The notes under the pieces are model-generated. The model saw only the letters and a program-made list of their open reading frames with translations, did no database searches and was not told the DNA's origin. From Marinobacter flavimaris (GTDB taxonomy: Bacteria > Pseudomonadota > Gammaproteobacteria > Pseudomonadales > Oleiphilaceae): a stretch of DNA of 64,000 bases. Below are positions 7,859-15,440 of the stretch, piece after piece. The position numbers and the translations under genes are program-made. Location: positions 248,001 to 312,000 of the forward strand of contig NZ_PSSW01000005.1 of assembly GCF_002933295.1 (NCBI RefSeq), in the 5' to 3' direction. The first letter of the stretch is position 1. Every line of letters starts with the position of its first letter.

Positions 7859-9348
7859 GAGTCTGTTTTCCTCTGCTTGGCAAGCATTTCAACAATGATG
7901 GCGTAGCCCATCACCGTCACGATCGGAAAGATGGAGGCGAAGGCAATCAGGCCGAACCCGTCGATCAGCACGTTACGGCCTTCAATGCTGCTGGCCAGAC
8001 CAATACCCAGTGCGGTTACCAGAGGTACGGTAACCTCGGAGGTGGTAACCCCGCCAAGATCGTACGCCAGCGGGATGATGTATCTCGGGGCCAGCGCGGT
8101 CAGGATGATGACCAGAATATAGCCGCCAATGATGTAATGGTGAATGGAGTCGCCACTGATGATCCGGTGGACGCCGAGGGTGATCCCGACAGCGACCCCG
8201 ACCGCCACGATAATCCTGATGGCATTGCCGTTTATGGTACCGGCCGCGGCCTGTTCCGCCTGGTGTCCGATTGCGATCAACGCGGGTTCGGCCATGGTGG
8301 TGGCGAACCCGATCATGAAGGCGAAGAGATAGACAAAGACGAAGCCCTCCATGCTCATCAGTTGCCGGGCCATACTGGTGCCGATCGGGAACAGGCCGAG
8401 TTTCAGACCGACCACGAAGGCATAGAGACCGAGCACCACCAGCGCAAACCCGAACAGGATCTTGCGCGGGTTGGTCAGCCCCCGGCGCAACACCAGGTAC
8501 TGGAAAAAAAGGATGGTGATAATGATCGGAAGTACATCCCGGATCATGCCGGCAAGATCGAGCAGCATCGTCAGCAGAACGGGAGTCTGATCGGCGGTTC
8601 CATTGTGTACCAGGGTTGGCACCGTGGTCGGATCGGTGGTAACACCGGAATAGACAAAAATCCCGTAAAGCTGAACGGTAATCATGGGAACCATCACCGC
8701 GAGGGCAACCAGTCCGAAGCCGTCCAACAAGGGGTTTCGACCCCGAATGGAAGCCGCGAGACCAATGCCCAGGGCGGCAATCAGGGGAACGGTGACGATG
8801 TTGGTGGTCACGCCACCTGAATCGTAGGCAAGACCAACAATCTCGGGTGGCGCGAACCAGGTAATGATCACCACCACGATGTAACCGATGATCATGAACC
8901 AGTGCAGCGGGTAACCAAATATGGTTCTGAACACGCCCAGGGCAACGACGAGGCCAACGGAAACGGCCACCAGTATCCTGAGTGTCAGGGCCTTTATCTT
9001 GCCCTCGCTGATTTCCTCCGCCTGCTGGGCCACGGCAATCAGTGCCGGCTCTGCCACCACCGCAGAAAAGCCCATTGCGAAGCCGAACGAGAGCAGAACC
9101 GGCACAGAGCCCCTGCGGGCAAACTGATTGGACAGACTTTTGCCAACCGGGAAGATGCTCAGCTCAAGGCCCTGGAGGAACAGGGCAACGCCGACAGCCA
9201 CGATCAGCAGACCCGCTGCCATCGCAAACGTGTTGTCCGGCATTTGCCGGAGAATAACAAGCTGGAAGAAGACAACGACGGCGATGATCGGAACCAGGTT
9301 CTTCAGGGCATGCACAAGGGAGTGGCTGAAAGCTCGCAGGTAGAACAC
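7855..9348 (-). CDS. DUF1538 membrane protein with internal duplication
   Basis: A 497-residue polytopic membrane protein built from two homologous halves of about 240 residues. Each half carries the same signatures: AEPALIAVAQQAEE in the first and AEPALIAIGHQAEQ in the second; SGGVTTNIVTVPLIAALGIG and GGVTTSEVTVPLVTALGIG; and LLDGFGLVA and LIDGFGLIA. This matches PF07556 (DUF1538), a family of unknown function that looks like a transporter with inverted or tandem repeats. It is the first gene of an operon with a P-II-like and a CBS protein, which suggests a nucleotide-gated carrier. The substrate is unknown. Confidence 0.88.
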   Translation of the reverse strand: MFYLRAFSHSLVHALKNLVPIIAVVVFFQLVILRQMPDNTFAMAAGLLIVAVGVALFLQGLELSIFPVGKSLSNQFARRGSVPVLLSFGFAMGFSAVVAEPALIAVAQQAEEISEGKIKALTLRILVAVSVGLVVALGVFRTIFGYPLHWFMIIGYIVVVIITWFAPPEIVGLAYDSGGVTTNIVTVPLIAALGIGLAASIRGRNPLLDGFGLVALAVMVPMITVQLYGIFVYSGVTTDPTTVPTLVHNGTADQTPVLLTMLLDLAGMIRDVLPIIITILFFQYLVLRRGLTNPRKILFGFALVVLGLYAFVVGLKLGLFPIGTSMARQLMSMEGFVFVYLFAFMIGFATTMAEPALIAIGHQAEQAAAGTINGNAIRIIVAVGVAVGITLGVHRIISGDSIHHYIIGGYILVIILTALAPRYIIPLAYDLGGVTTSEVTVPLVTALGIGLASSIEGRNVLIDGFGLIAFASIFPIVTVMGYAIIVEMLAKQRKTDS

Positions 9349-9626
9349 TGTTTGCGCCTGATGGGGTCGGGTGATGCTTGCTCACTGTTAACAGTAACAA
9401 TAGCCACTTTTCCGATGTTGATCCAACTCAAGAATAAGGGGTTCTTACCATTCACCAGGAAAATGCCGAAAATAGATTATATAAATTTCAATTATAAATT
9501 TGAAACCACTAAAGTAACCATCAATGTCAGCGCTTCGCTCAAAAAGTGAGCAGGTTGTTGGCTTCGGAAGTTGCTGTACGCTTCTCCGCATCGACTTAGA
9601 AAACCAACGTAGAAAGGATTGAGACA
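9349..9626. promoter_or_regulatory. Divergent control region of the DUF1538 operon and aceA
   Basis: A 278-base gap with a strongly A/T-rich patch near 9470-9510 in otherwise GC-rich DNA. Within it, ATAAATTT occurs twice (9481-9488 and 9494-9501), and TTTCAA/TTGAAA form an inverted repeat at 9486-9505 with an 8-base spacer. The aceA ribosome site AAAGGA lies at about 9613-9618. No convincing -35/-10 pair could be fixed for either gene. The A/T patch is the best candidate for a regulator or nucleoid-protein site. Confidence 0.4.
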
Positions 9627-11219
9627 ATGCCCTACGCACAAGACGTTGACCAGATTGCTTCCCTGTTGAAGCAGCACCCGACCTGGAATGCTATCAACCC
9701 GAAGCACGCCGCTCGCATGCGCGCCCAGAACAAGTTCAAGACTGGTCTGGATATCGCGAAGTACACCGCCAGGATCATGCGCGAAGACATGGCGAACTAC
9801 GATCAGGACACCGCCCAGTACACCCAGTCCCTGGGCTGCTGGCACGGCTTTATCGGTCAGCAGAAGATGCTGTCCATCAAGAAGCACTTCGGCACCACCA
9901 AGCGTCGCTACCTGTACCTGTCTGGCTGGATGGTTGCTGCCCTGCGTTCCGAGTTCGGTCCGCTGCCTGACCAGTCCATGCACGAGAAGACTGCCGTATC
10001 CGGCCTGATCGAAGAGCTGTACACCTTCCTGCGTCAGGCAGATGCCTGGGAACTGAACCACCTGTTCCGTGCCCTGGAAGAAGCTGAGAAAGCTGGCGAC
10101 AACGCCAAGGCTGAAGAACTGATCAAGCAGATCGACAACCACGAAACTCACGTTGTGCCGATCATTGCCGACATCGATGCTGGTTTTGGTAACGCCGAAG
10201 CGACCTACCTGCTGGCCAAGCAGATGATCGAAGCCGGTGCCTGCTGCATCCAGATCGAGAACCAGGTGTCTGATGAGAAGCAGTGTGGTCACCAGGACGG
10301 CAAGGTAACTGTTCCCCACGCCGACTTCCTGTCCAAGATTAACGCCGTTCGTCTGGCGTTCCTGGAGCTGGGTGTGGACGACGGTGTTATCGTTGCCCGT
10401 ACCGACTCCCTGGGCGCTGGCCTGACCCAGAAGATCGCCGTAACCGAAGAGCCGGGCGATCTGGGTGACCAGTACAACAGCTTCATCGACGGTGAAGTGA
10501 TCGAGAAGGCTGAAGACATCAACAACGGCGACGTTGTCATCAAGCAGAAGGGCCAGCTGGTTCGTCCGAAGCGTCTGGCTTCTGGCCTGTTCCAGTTCAA
10601 GCCGGGCACTGGCGAAGACCGTGTTGTGCTGGACTGCATCACCAGCCTGCAGAATGGTGCCGACCTGCTGTGGATCGAAACCGAGAAGCCGCACGTTGGT
10701 CAGATCGCTGCCATGGTTAACCGCATCAAGGAAGTGGTGCCCGACGCCAAGCTGGTCTACAACAACAGCCCGTCCTTCAACTGGACCCTGAACTTCCGTC
10801 AGCAGGTATTCGACGCATGGAAGGAAGAAGGCAAGGACGTTTCTGCCTACGACCGCGACAAGCTGATGAGCGAAGAGTACGACAACACCGAGCTGGGTCA
10901 GCTGGCCGACGAGTGGTGCCGTAACTTCCAGCGTGACGGTTCACGCGAAGCGGGTATCTTCCACCACCTGATCACTCTGCCGACGTACCACACTGCGGCC
11001 CTGTCTACCGACAACCTGGCCAAGGGCTACTTCGGTGACGAAGGCATGCTGGCCTACGTTGCCGGTGTACAGCGCAAGGAAATCCGTCAGGGTATCGCCA
11101 CCGTCAAGCACCAGGATATGGCTGGTTCCAACATCGGTGACGACCACAAGGAATTCTTCGCTGGTGACGCGGCCCTGAAGGCCGGTGGTAAAGACAACAC
11201 CATGAACCAGTTCGGTTAA
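9627..11219 (+). CDS. aceA: Isocitrate lyase, long form
   Basis: A 530-residue glyoxylate-shunt enzyme that splits isocitrate into succinate and glyoxylate, allowing growth on acetate, fatty acids and alkanes. The catalytic loop reads DEKQCGHQDGK near residue 220, containing the conserved Cys-Gly-His; PIIADIDAGFGNAEATYLLA (~175-194) is the metal-site block. At ~530 residues it belongs to the longer isocitrate lyase class found in many pseudomonads and marine gammaproteobacteria rather than the ~434-residue E. coli type. Codon choice is strongly biased toward C-ending codons, suggesting high expression. It has an AAAGGA ribosome site and a strong terminator directly after it. No aceB lies nearby. 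Confidence 0.95.
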   Translation: MPYAQDVDQIASLLKQHPTWNAINPKHAARMRAQNKFKTGLDIAKYTARIMREDMANYDQDTAQYTQSLGCWHGFIGQQKMLSIKKHFGTTKRRYLYLSGWMVAALRSEFGPLPDQSMHEKTAVSGLIEELYTFLRQADAWELNHLFRALEEAEKAGDNAKAEELIKQIDNHETHVVPIIADIDAGFGNAEATYLLAKQMIEAGACCIQIENQVSDEKQCGHQDGKVTVPHADFLSKINAVRLAFLELGVDDGVIVARTDSLGAGLTQKIAVTEEPGDLGDQYNSFIDGEVIEKAEDINNGDVVIKQKGQLVRPKRLASGLFQFKPGTGEDRVVLDCITSLQNGADLLWIETEKPHVGQIAAMVNRIKEVVPDAKLVYNNSPSFNWTLNFRQQVFDAWKEEGKDVSAYDRDKLMSEEYDNTELGQLADEWCRNFQRDGSREAGIFHHLITLPTYHTAALSTDNLAKGYFGDEGMLAYVAGVQRKEIRQGIATVKHQDMAGSNIGDDHKEFFAGDAALKAGGKDNTMNQFG

Positions 11220-11270
11220 TCGAAGGTTCAGATGTTGTCGAAGCGGGCCCGAGGGTTCGCTTCAATCCCC

Positions 11271-11302
11271 AAAACCCCGCCTAGAGCGGGGTTTTGTTTT
11301 TC
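11271..11302 (+). terminator. Rho-independent terminator of aceA
   Basis: AAAACCCCGC and GCGGGGTTTT pair perfectly around a CTAGA loop and are followed by GTTTTT. It begins 52 bases after the aceA stop and isolates aceA from the repeat-protein operon. Confidence 0.92.
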
Positions 11303-11377
11303 TGACACTGCGAATTTCACGTAAGTGTCTGAGACGACGCGATAAAACGTACGTATCCTCCTTTTTGTTTGCCCTCC

Positions 11378-11397
11378 CTGTTTCATTCCTGAAACAG
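11378..11397. promoter_or_regulatory. Palindrome CTGTTTCA-4-TGAAACAG, candidate activator site
   Basis: Perfect 8-base arms with a TTCC spacer. The right arm also takes part in a second overlapping palindrome, TGAAAC-A-GTTTCA (11390-11402). It lies ~87-106 bases upstream of a -24/-12 promoter element, the usual distance for an enhancer-type activator site. The nearby regulator gene encodes a Fis-type HTH, which is the natural candidate to bind; this is inference. Confidence 0.55.
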
Positions 11398-11483
11398 TTT
11401 CAACGGTGCCAGGGCCCGTTGATTTTCGATTGAAAAAAAGAAAACCCTTTAAAAACATGCGCCTGATTCCAGTTTCTCAATTG

Positions 11484-11499
11484 TGGCACGGGAATCGCT
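11484..11499 (+). promoter_or_regulatory. Sigma-54 type -24/-12 promoter of the repeat-protein operon
   Basis: TGGCACG (11484-11490), four bases, then TCGCT (11495-11499). Compared with the consensus TGGCACG-N4-TTGCW only one position differs, and the GG to GC spacing is exact. It lies 96 bases before the repeat-protein start, giving an ~85-base leader. The rest of the 375-base gap 11220-11594 holds the aceA terminator, an ACGTACGT palindrome near 11348-11355, the activator-site palindrome and an A-rich tract near 11430-11456. Confidence 0.7.
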
Positions 11500-11594
11500 A
11501 CTTTGTTCTGGCGGGTCTGAACCTTGGCTTACCCGAAGGCTAGCGGGTTGGGTCGGATCCCTTAAAAGCCAATAACTTCAAAGGAAATGACATC

Positions 11595-12728
11595 ATGAAC
11601 ACCAAAAAAACACTGCTAGCAGCTGCCATCGCCATGACAATGGGCGTTTCCGGTTTTGCCTATGCGGACCAGGGCGGAGACGGCGATCCGAATACCAACG
11701 CGGACAACACCTCCACCGCCAACAATGACCAATCCGGCAATACCGACTCCGGTAATGACAACTCCACTGACAGCTCGGACAACAGCACAGACGTGGCTGA
11801 TTCGTTCAAGATTGCGGACAGTGGTAACGACAACTCCACGGATAGCTCCGATAACTCAACCAATGTTGCGGACAGTGCGAACGACAATTCCGACAACAGC
11901 ACCGATGTGGCTGATTCGTTCAAGATCTCCGACAGCGGTAATGACAATTCGGACAATTCCACCAACGTTGCTGACAGCGGTAATACCGCTGTGGCCGATA
12001 GCGGAAATGACAACTCCGACAACTCCACCAATGTGGCAGACAGTGCGAACGACAGTTCGGACAACTCCATTAATGTCGCAGACAGTGGGAATGACAGTTC
12101 GGATAATTCCACCAACGTCGCCGACAGCGGGAATGACAGCTCCGATAACTCCACGAACGTCGCGGATAGCGGAAACGACAATTCCGACAACTCCACGAAT
12201 GTTGCTGACAGCGGCAACACCGCCGTGGCCGATAGCGGAAATGACAACTCCGACAACTCCACCAATGTGGCAGACAGTGGGAATGACAGCTCCGATAATT
12301 CCACCAACGTCGCGGATAGCGGGAACGACAACTCCGACAACTCCACCAATGTAGCCGATAGCGGTAATACCACCGTCTCGGATAGTGGCAATGACAGCTC
12401 CGACAACTCAACCAACATTGCCGATAGCGGGAACACCACTATCTCCGACAGCGGAAATGACAGCTCCGACAACTCATTGGCCCTTGATCTGGATGTGTTC
12501 CTGAACAACGCCGATCTCGATGGCAGTGTATCGGGCTCTTCAACCAACTACGGCGATGCCAACGGCAGAGCGTCCTACACCGATGCCCGGAACCGCAACG
12601 AAATCTCTGGCGGTTCCGCGAACTTCACCGGTGTTGGCGCCTTTGCCCAGAATGCAGGCAATGGCAACGTTACACAGGCGAATGTCAGTGTAATGTCCAA
12701 CCTGTCCACCGGTGGTGGCACCCAGTAA
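11595..12728 (+). CDS. Secreted Asp/Asn/Ser-rich repeat protein, possible amyloid or matrix subunit
   Basis: A 377-residue protein with a Sec signal peptide (residues 1-24, ending GFAYA before DQGG). Residues ~51-294 are tandem 14-residue units of the type SGNDNSDNSTNVAD, with the SDNS core present 14 times. Variants carry SFKIAD/SFKISD inserts (twice) or an 8-residue SGNTAVAD-like insert (four times). The repeat is extremely acidic and lacks Cys and aromatic residues except the two Phe of the inserts. Residues ~295-377 form a non-repeat C-terminal domain containing FAQNAGNGNVTQ, a motif echoed in both other small secreted proteins of the operon. An AAAGGAA ribosome site precedes the ATG. It could be a functional-amyloid subunit, an adhesin or an extracellular cation-binding protein; no experimentally known homologue is claimed. 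Confidence 0.75.
   Translation: MNTKKTLLAAAIAMTMGVSGFAYADQGGDGDPNTNADNTSTANNDQSGNTDSGNDNSTDSSDNSTDVADSFKIADSGNDNSTDSSDNSTNVADSANDNSDNSTDVADSFKISDSGNDNSDNSTNVADSGNTAVADSGNDNSDNSTNVADSANDSSDNSINVADSGNDSSDNSTNVADSGNDSSDNSTNVADSGNDNSDNSTNVADSGNTAVADSGNDNSDNSTNVADSGNDSSDNSTNVADSGNDNSDNSTNVADSGNTTVSDSGNDSSDNSTNIADSGNTTISDSGNDSSDNSLALDLDVFLNNADLDGSVSGSSTNYGDANGRASYTDARNRNEISGGSANFTGVGAFAQNAGNGNVTQANVSVMSNLSTGGGTQ
11745..12476 (+). repeat. Tandem 42-base coding repeats
   Basis: About 14 copies of a 42-base unit (with 24-base inserts) encoding the SDNS-containing repeats. Most copies differ at synonymous sites, which points to old divergence under protein-level selection. One 55-base stretch is perfectly duplicated (11991-12045 and 12225-12279, 234 bases apart), showing a recent exchange. 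Confidence 0.9.
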
Positions 12729-12770
12729 GGAATCCCGGCCGCGCCTTAACGGGTGCGGCCCGGTTATTCC
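12729..12770 (+). terminator. Long imperfect hairpin after the repeat-protein gene
   Basis: GGAAT...ATTCC encloses GGCCGC...GCGGCC, giving a stable stem directly after the TAA. There is no T-run, so it is more likely an RNA-stabilising or attenuating structure that raises the first gene above its downstream partners than a full terminator. This role is inferred. Confidence 0.45.
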
Positions 12771-12782
12771 GGGAGAACTGCC

Positions 12783-13133
12783 ATGGGTTACGTCATCAGA
12801 TGGAAACTGAAGGCTGCCTTGCTGGCGTTACTGTTCGCGGCAGCGGGATTTGTTTCAGCTGAGGAGTGGCTGGATGCCGCGCCGATGTCGGCGGATCAGT
12901 TGGCGGATGCAAGTGGTCGCCAGGGAATCCCGATGCAGTGGCAGATTAACGACAACCAGCAAAATGCAAATGTGTCCGATAATCTGCTTTCAGGAAATGT
13001 CGTCACAGGTGATAACAGTATTTCCGACAACGCGTTCGGCAACATGAGTGGGGTTGCCACGGTTATCCAGAACACCGGCAACCAGGTGGTCATTCAGGAC
13101 AGTACCCAGATCAACATACTGATCAATCACTGA
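12783..13133 (+). CDS. Small secreted protein of the repeat-protein operon
   Basis: A 116-residue protein with a Sec signal (hydrophobic residues 8-24, cleavage expected after VSA at 26). The mature N-terminus carries PMSADQLADASGRQG (34-48), which resembles the start of the 165-residue protein two genes on. Residues 55-116 are Asn/Gln/Val-rich and end in VIQNTGNQVVIQDSTQINI, a pattern of alternating polar and hydrophobic residues that suggests a beta-arch or amyloid-type strand pair. The start was set at the ATG at 12783 because GGGAG precedes it by 8 bases; a longer frame from 12753 has no such site. Function is unknown; it may be a minor subunit or nucleator. Confidence 0.8.
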   Translation: MGYVIRWKLKAALLALLFAAAGFVSAEEWLDAAPMSADQLADASGRQGIPMQWQINDNQQNANVSDNLLSGNVVTGDNSISDNAFGNMSGVATVIQNTGNQVVIQDSTQINILINH

Positions 13134-13145
13134 CGGAGGTGGGCC

Positions 13146-13838
13146 ATGACCAGGAAGGTTCTTGTCGCGGTTTGCGCGAGTGCCGGGCTGCTATGGTCCA
13201 CCGCATTTGCCGGCTCGGTCATGGTGCCGGGTATTGGCGGTGATGTTCAGGTAAACGTTACCAGTTTTGAGAGTCGCCGGTTTGATAGTGTGATGCGCCA
13301 GCAATACGACTTCAGTTGCGGCTCCGCAGCAGTTGCTTCCTTGTTGTCCTTTCACTACCAGGACCGGGTAACAGAACACGATGTCTTCATCGAGATGCTT
13401 GCTTTGGCAGATGAGCAGAAGGTACGCCAGAACGGATTCTCCATGCTCGATATGAAGCGCTATCTGGAGGCCAGGGGGTACCAGGCCGACGGTTTTCGCA
13501 TGCCGTTGACCGGCCTTAAGGAGAAGGTGCGCCTACCCATGATTGTGTTGTTGGACATTGATGGATTCCGGCATTTTGTCCTGATCAAGGGTATCAGTGA
13601 CAGTGAGGTTCTGGTGGGCGATCCGGCGCGGGGGTTGAAGGTCTATTCCTACTCAAGATTCAGCGAGTACTGGAACGGTACCGCCTTTGTTATTCGCAGT
13701 CATCTTGTACAGGGGCGGGACGGGTTTCTCGGTGACGGACATTGGCCGCAAGTGGCCAGGGCGCCGATGCAGAAAGGCCTGAGTGGTCCTTCGCTCGGGC
13801 ACACATTGCCCTACTGGCCCTCCACAAGGGAATGGTGA
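13146..13838 (+). CDS. Sec-exported C39-like cysteine peptidase (FapD-like)
   Basis: A 230-residue protein with a Sec signal (residues 1-22, ending AFA before GS). The C39-like fold shows YDFSCGSAAVASLL with the candidate nucleophile Cys58 preceded by Gln (RQQYDFSCG). FRHFVLIKG supplies His143, and LVGDPARG supplies Asp159, so the full Cys-His-Asp set is present. C39 peptidases usually sit at the N-terminus of ABC exporters and cut double-glycine leaders in the cytoplasm. Here the domain stands alone and is exported, as in FapD of the Pseudomonas functional-amyloid system. The strong GGAGGTG ribosome site lies 5 bases before ATG. Its substrates are probably the co-encoded secreted proteins. 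Confidence 0.88.
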   Translation: MTRKVLVAVCASAGLLWSTAFAGSVMVPGIGGDVQVNVTSFESRRFDSVMRQQYDFSCGSAAVASLLSFHYQDRVTEHDVFIEMLALADEQKVRQNGFSMLDMKRYLEARGYQADGFRMPLTGLKEKVRLPMIVLLDIDGFRHFVLIKGISDSEVLVGDPARGLKVYSYSRFSEYWNGTAFVIRSHLVQGRDGFLGDGHWPQVARAPMQKGLSGPSLGHTLPYWPSTREW

Positions 13839-14335
13839 TGATCATGATGTCCCGGATGCCTGCCATAGCGTTACTGGTTGCTTCATTTGCAACGGTGTCA
13901 CTATCTGCGCGAGCAGAGCTGGTGCTTGGTGTCATGCCCCTGAGTGATGCGCAACTGTCTGAATATCGGGGTGGTTTCCTGATGGATAACCTGGAGATCA
14001 GTATCGGCCTGGAACAAGTTGTCGGCATTAATGGTGACACCCTGGTGGTCAATCGCCTGACCATTCCCAACCTCAACCAGGCGGTCAACGGCGGATTGGT
14101 GGACCATCAAACGGAAACTGTACTGGAAGTGATCAGCGCGAACCGCAGCGGCGGTGCGCGGGTAGCCAGCCAGATGGCGGGTCCCAACGGCTGGATGACT
14201 GTGGTTCAGAACAGCCTTGATAGCACTGTGATACAAAATATGCATCAGCTGAATATCGAGCTGAACAATCTGGGTGTCGGGCATCAGTTCCCGGCCCGCT
14301 TCAGTGATCAACTGATTCAGTTACTTGGTCGCTGA
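13838..14335 (+). CDS. Second small secreted protein with LSxxQLxxxxGG motif (FapE-like position)
   Basis: A 165-residue protein with a Sec signal (hydrophobic residues 8-25). The mature N-terminus reads PLSDAQLSEYRGG (34-46), close to the LSxxELxxxxGG leader pattern that C39 peptidases recognise. Residues 118-142 contain WMTVVQNSLDSTVIQNMHQL, matching the C-terminal motif of the 116-residue protein and of the repeat protein. The start chosen (ATG 13838) overlaps the stop of the peptidase gene (TGATG); nearby in-frame starts at 13832, 13844 and 13847 are possible. Function is unknown. Gene order (subunits, peptidase, this protein) parallels fapC-fapD-fapE. Confidence 0.75.
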   Translation: MIMMSRMPAIALLVASFATVSLSARAELVLGVMPLSDAQLSEYRGGFLMDNLEISIGLEQVVGINGDTLVVNRLTIPNLNQAVNGGLVDHQTETVLEVISANRSGGARVASQMAGPNGWMTVVQNSLDSTVIQNMHQLNIELNNLGVGHQFPARFSDQLIQLLGR

Positions 14336-14353
14336 GAGATTCTTGATTCCTCC

Positions 14354-15427
14354 CTAGAGACTGATCGGAAGCTTGAGTGTGATCTCGCTGTTAGGCGCGT
14401 TTTCAGTAACACCAATGCTCACCGTCAGGCTAAGAGATGTGGACTGCGACAGGCGCTGGGACAGCCCGAATGACAGTGATCCGATCTGAATACGGTCGAA
14501 ATTGGATTCGAAGAGATCAATGTCTCTCTCGAATGTAGTTTTGCGAATGATCGAGTGGTCATAGCCCAGGCTGAATGACGTGCGATCGTTAAAGGCGAAC
14601 CCCATCCCGAAGCCAAAACGCACGATATCGCCGGGGTCGACCGTGCCTCCGTTTTCAAAGCCTTGCTCCTCTTTGAGAGTCCAGACATAACTCAGATTGC
14701 CAAACAACACGGCCGGGTCGGTCGGATAGATAAATGAGAGTCCGGGTTCGAAGGCCCAGAAGCCTGAACCTGTTGGCCGGCTTTCCAGCTCTATGCCAAT
14801 CGGATTGCCCTGATTATCCTCGATGACCCTCTGGCCAACGTCGTAGGGGCCCTCGCCAGTTGGCGCTCGCACGCGCAGCCCGCCGATCACGTAGGGCCAG
14901 CCGCCCAGGCCATCGGTTAACTGATAGCGAGCTGAAATTTCAACATCACCGAGACCCTCTCCGGAGGATTCTCGCAGTGTATCCACCGGTGTGCCCTGGA
15001 AAACCTCACGCTCTCTCAGATCCTCATTGATGCTCAGGTAGGGCACGCGTACCGCCGCTTCAAATTTGCTGGTAAAGCCGTATTTGAGTGACATGGCACC
15101 GACAAAAATATCGCGCTGGATCTCCGAAATGTTGATCAGCCCGATCAACAGGGCAGGGATCACCGTGTAACCTTCGATCGCGACTGCCGTTGAGTTGCTG
15201 TGGGCATGGGAAAAGGATGGTTCGATGGTAAACCGACCCGGCCGGGTGACGATGCCCCGATCCGCGGTAATGGAGGCAATATCGGTTGCCGGGTCGTGGC
15301 CTTCTTCAGGTGCTGTGCGGATATTCGTCGGGGCGGGCGAGGCATCGTCGTCGGCCTGAGCGGCTTCCGCCAACATTGAGTAGCCCAGAGAAAAAAGCGG
15401 GATGACCCAAAGTATGTTTTTATTCAT
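14354..15427 (-). CDS. Outer-membrane beta-barrel protein of the repeat locus
   Basis: A 357-residue protein with a Sec signal (residues 1-22, ending AEAA). The mature part begins with a ~45-residue polar linker and continues as amphipathic strands such as RFTIEPSFSHAH, SLKYGFTSKFEAAVRVPYLS and FEPGLSFIYPTDPAV. It ends in LKLPISL, compatible with a barrel C-terminus. It resembles the MetA-pathway/transporter-type outer-membrane proteins and occupies the place FapF holds in Pseudomonas, though it lacks an obvious N-terminal coiled coil. It is convergent with the secreted-protein operon (18-base gap). The start at 15427 was preferred because AAGGAG precedes it; it follows the regulator gene by 13 bases and is thus co-transcribed. 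Confidence 0.78.
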   Translation of the reverse strand: MNKNILWVIPLFSLGYSMLAEAAQADDDASPAPTNIRTAPEEGHDPATDIASITADRGIVTRPGRFTIEPSFSHAHSNSTAVAIEGYTVIPALLIGLINISEIQRDIFVGAMSLKYGFTSKFEAAVRVPYLSINEDLREREVFQGTPVDTLRESSGEGLGDVEISARYQLTDGLGGWPYVIGGLRVRAPTGEGPYDVGQRVIEDNQGNPIGIELESRPTGSGFWAFEPGLSFIYPTDPAVLFGNLSYVWTLKEEQGFENGGTVDPGDIVRFGFGMGFAFNDRTSFSLGYDHSIIRKTTFERDIDLFESNFDRIQIGSLSFGLSQRLSQSTSLSLTVSIGVTENAPNSEITLKLPISL

Positions 15428-15440
15428 GTGGCAATCTCCT

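Noticed and set aside
11745..12476. CRISPR array
   Set aside because: The repeats are contiguous coding units without unique spacers, with period 42 in frame.
11660..12547. A 295-codon minus-strand frame full of Leu-Pro-Leu-Ser repeats opposite the repeat protein
   Set aside because: It is the mirror of the 42-base repeat array. It has no signal peptide or ribosome site, and the plus-strand frame has both.
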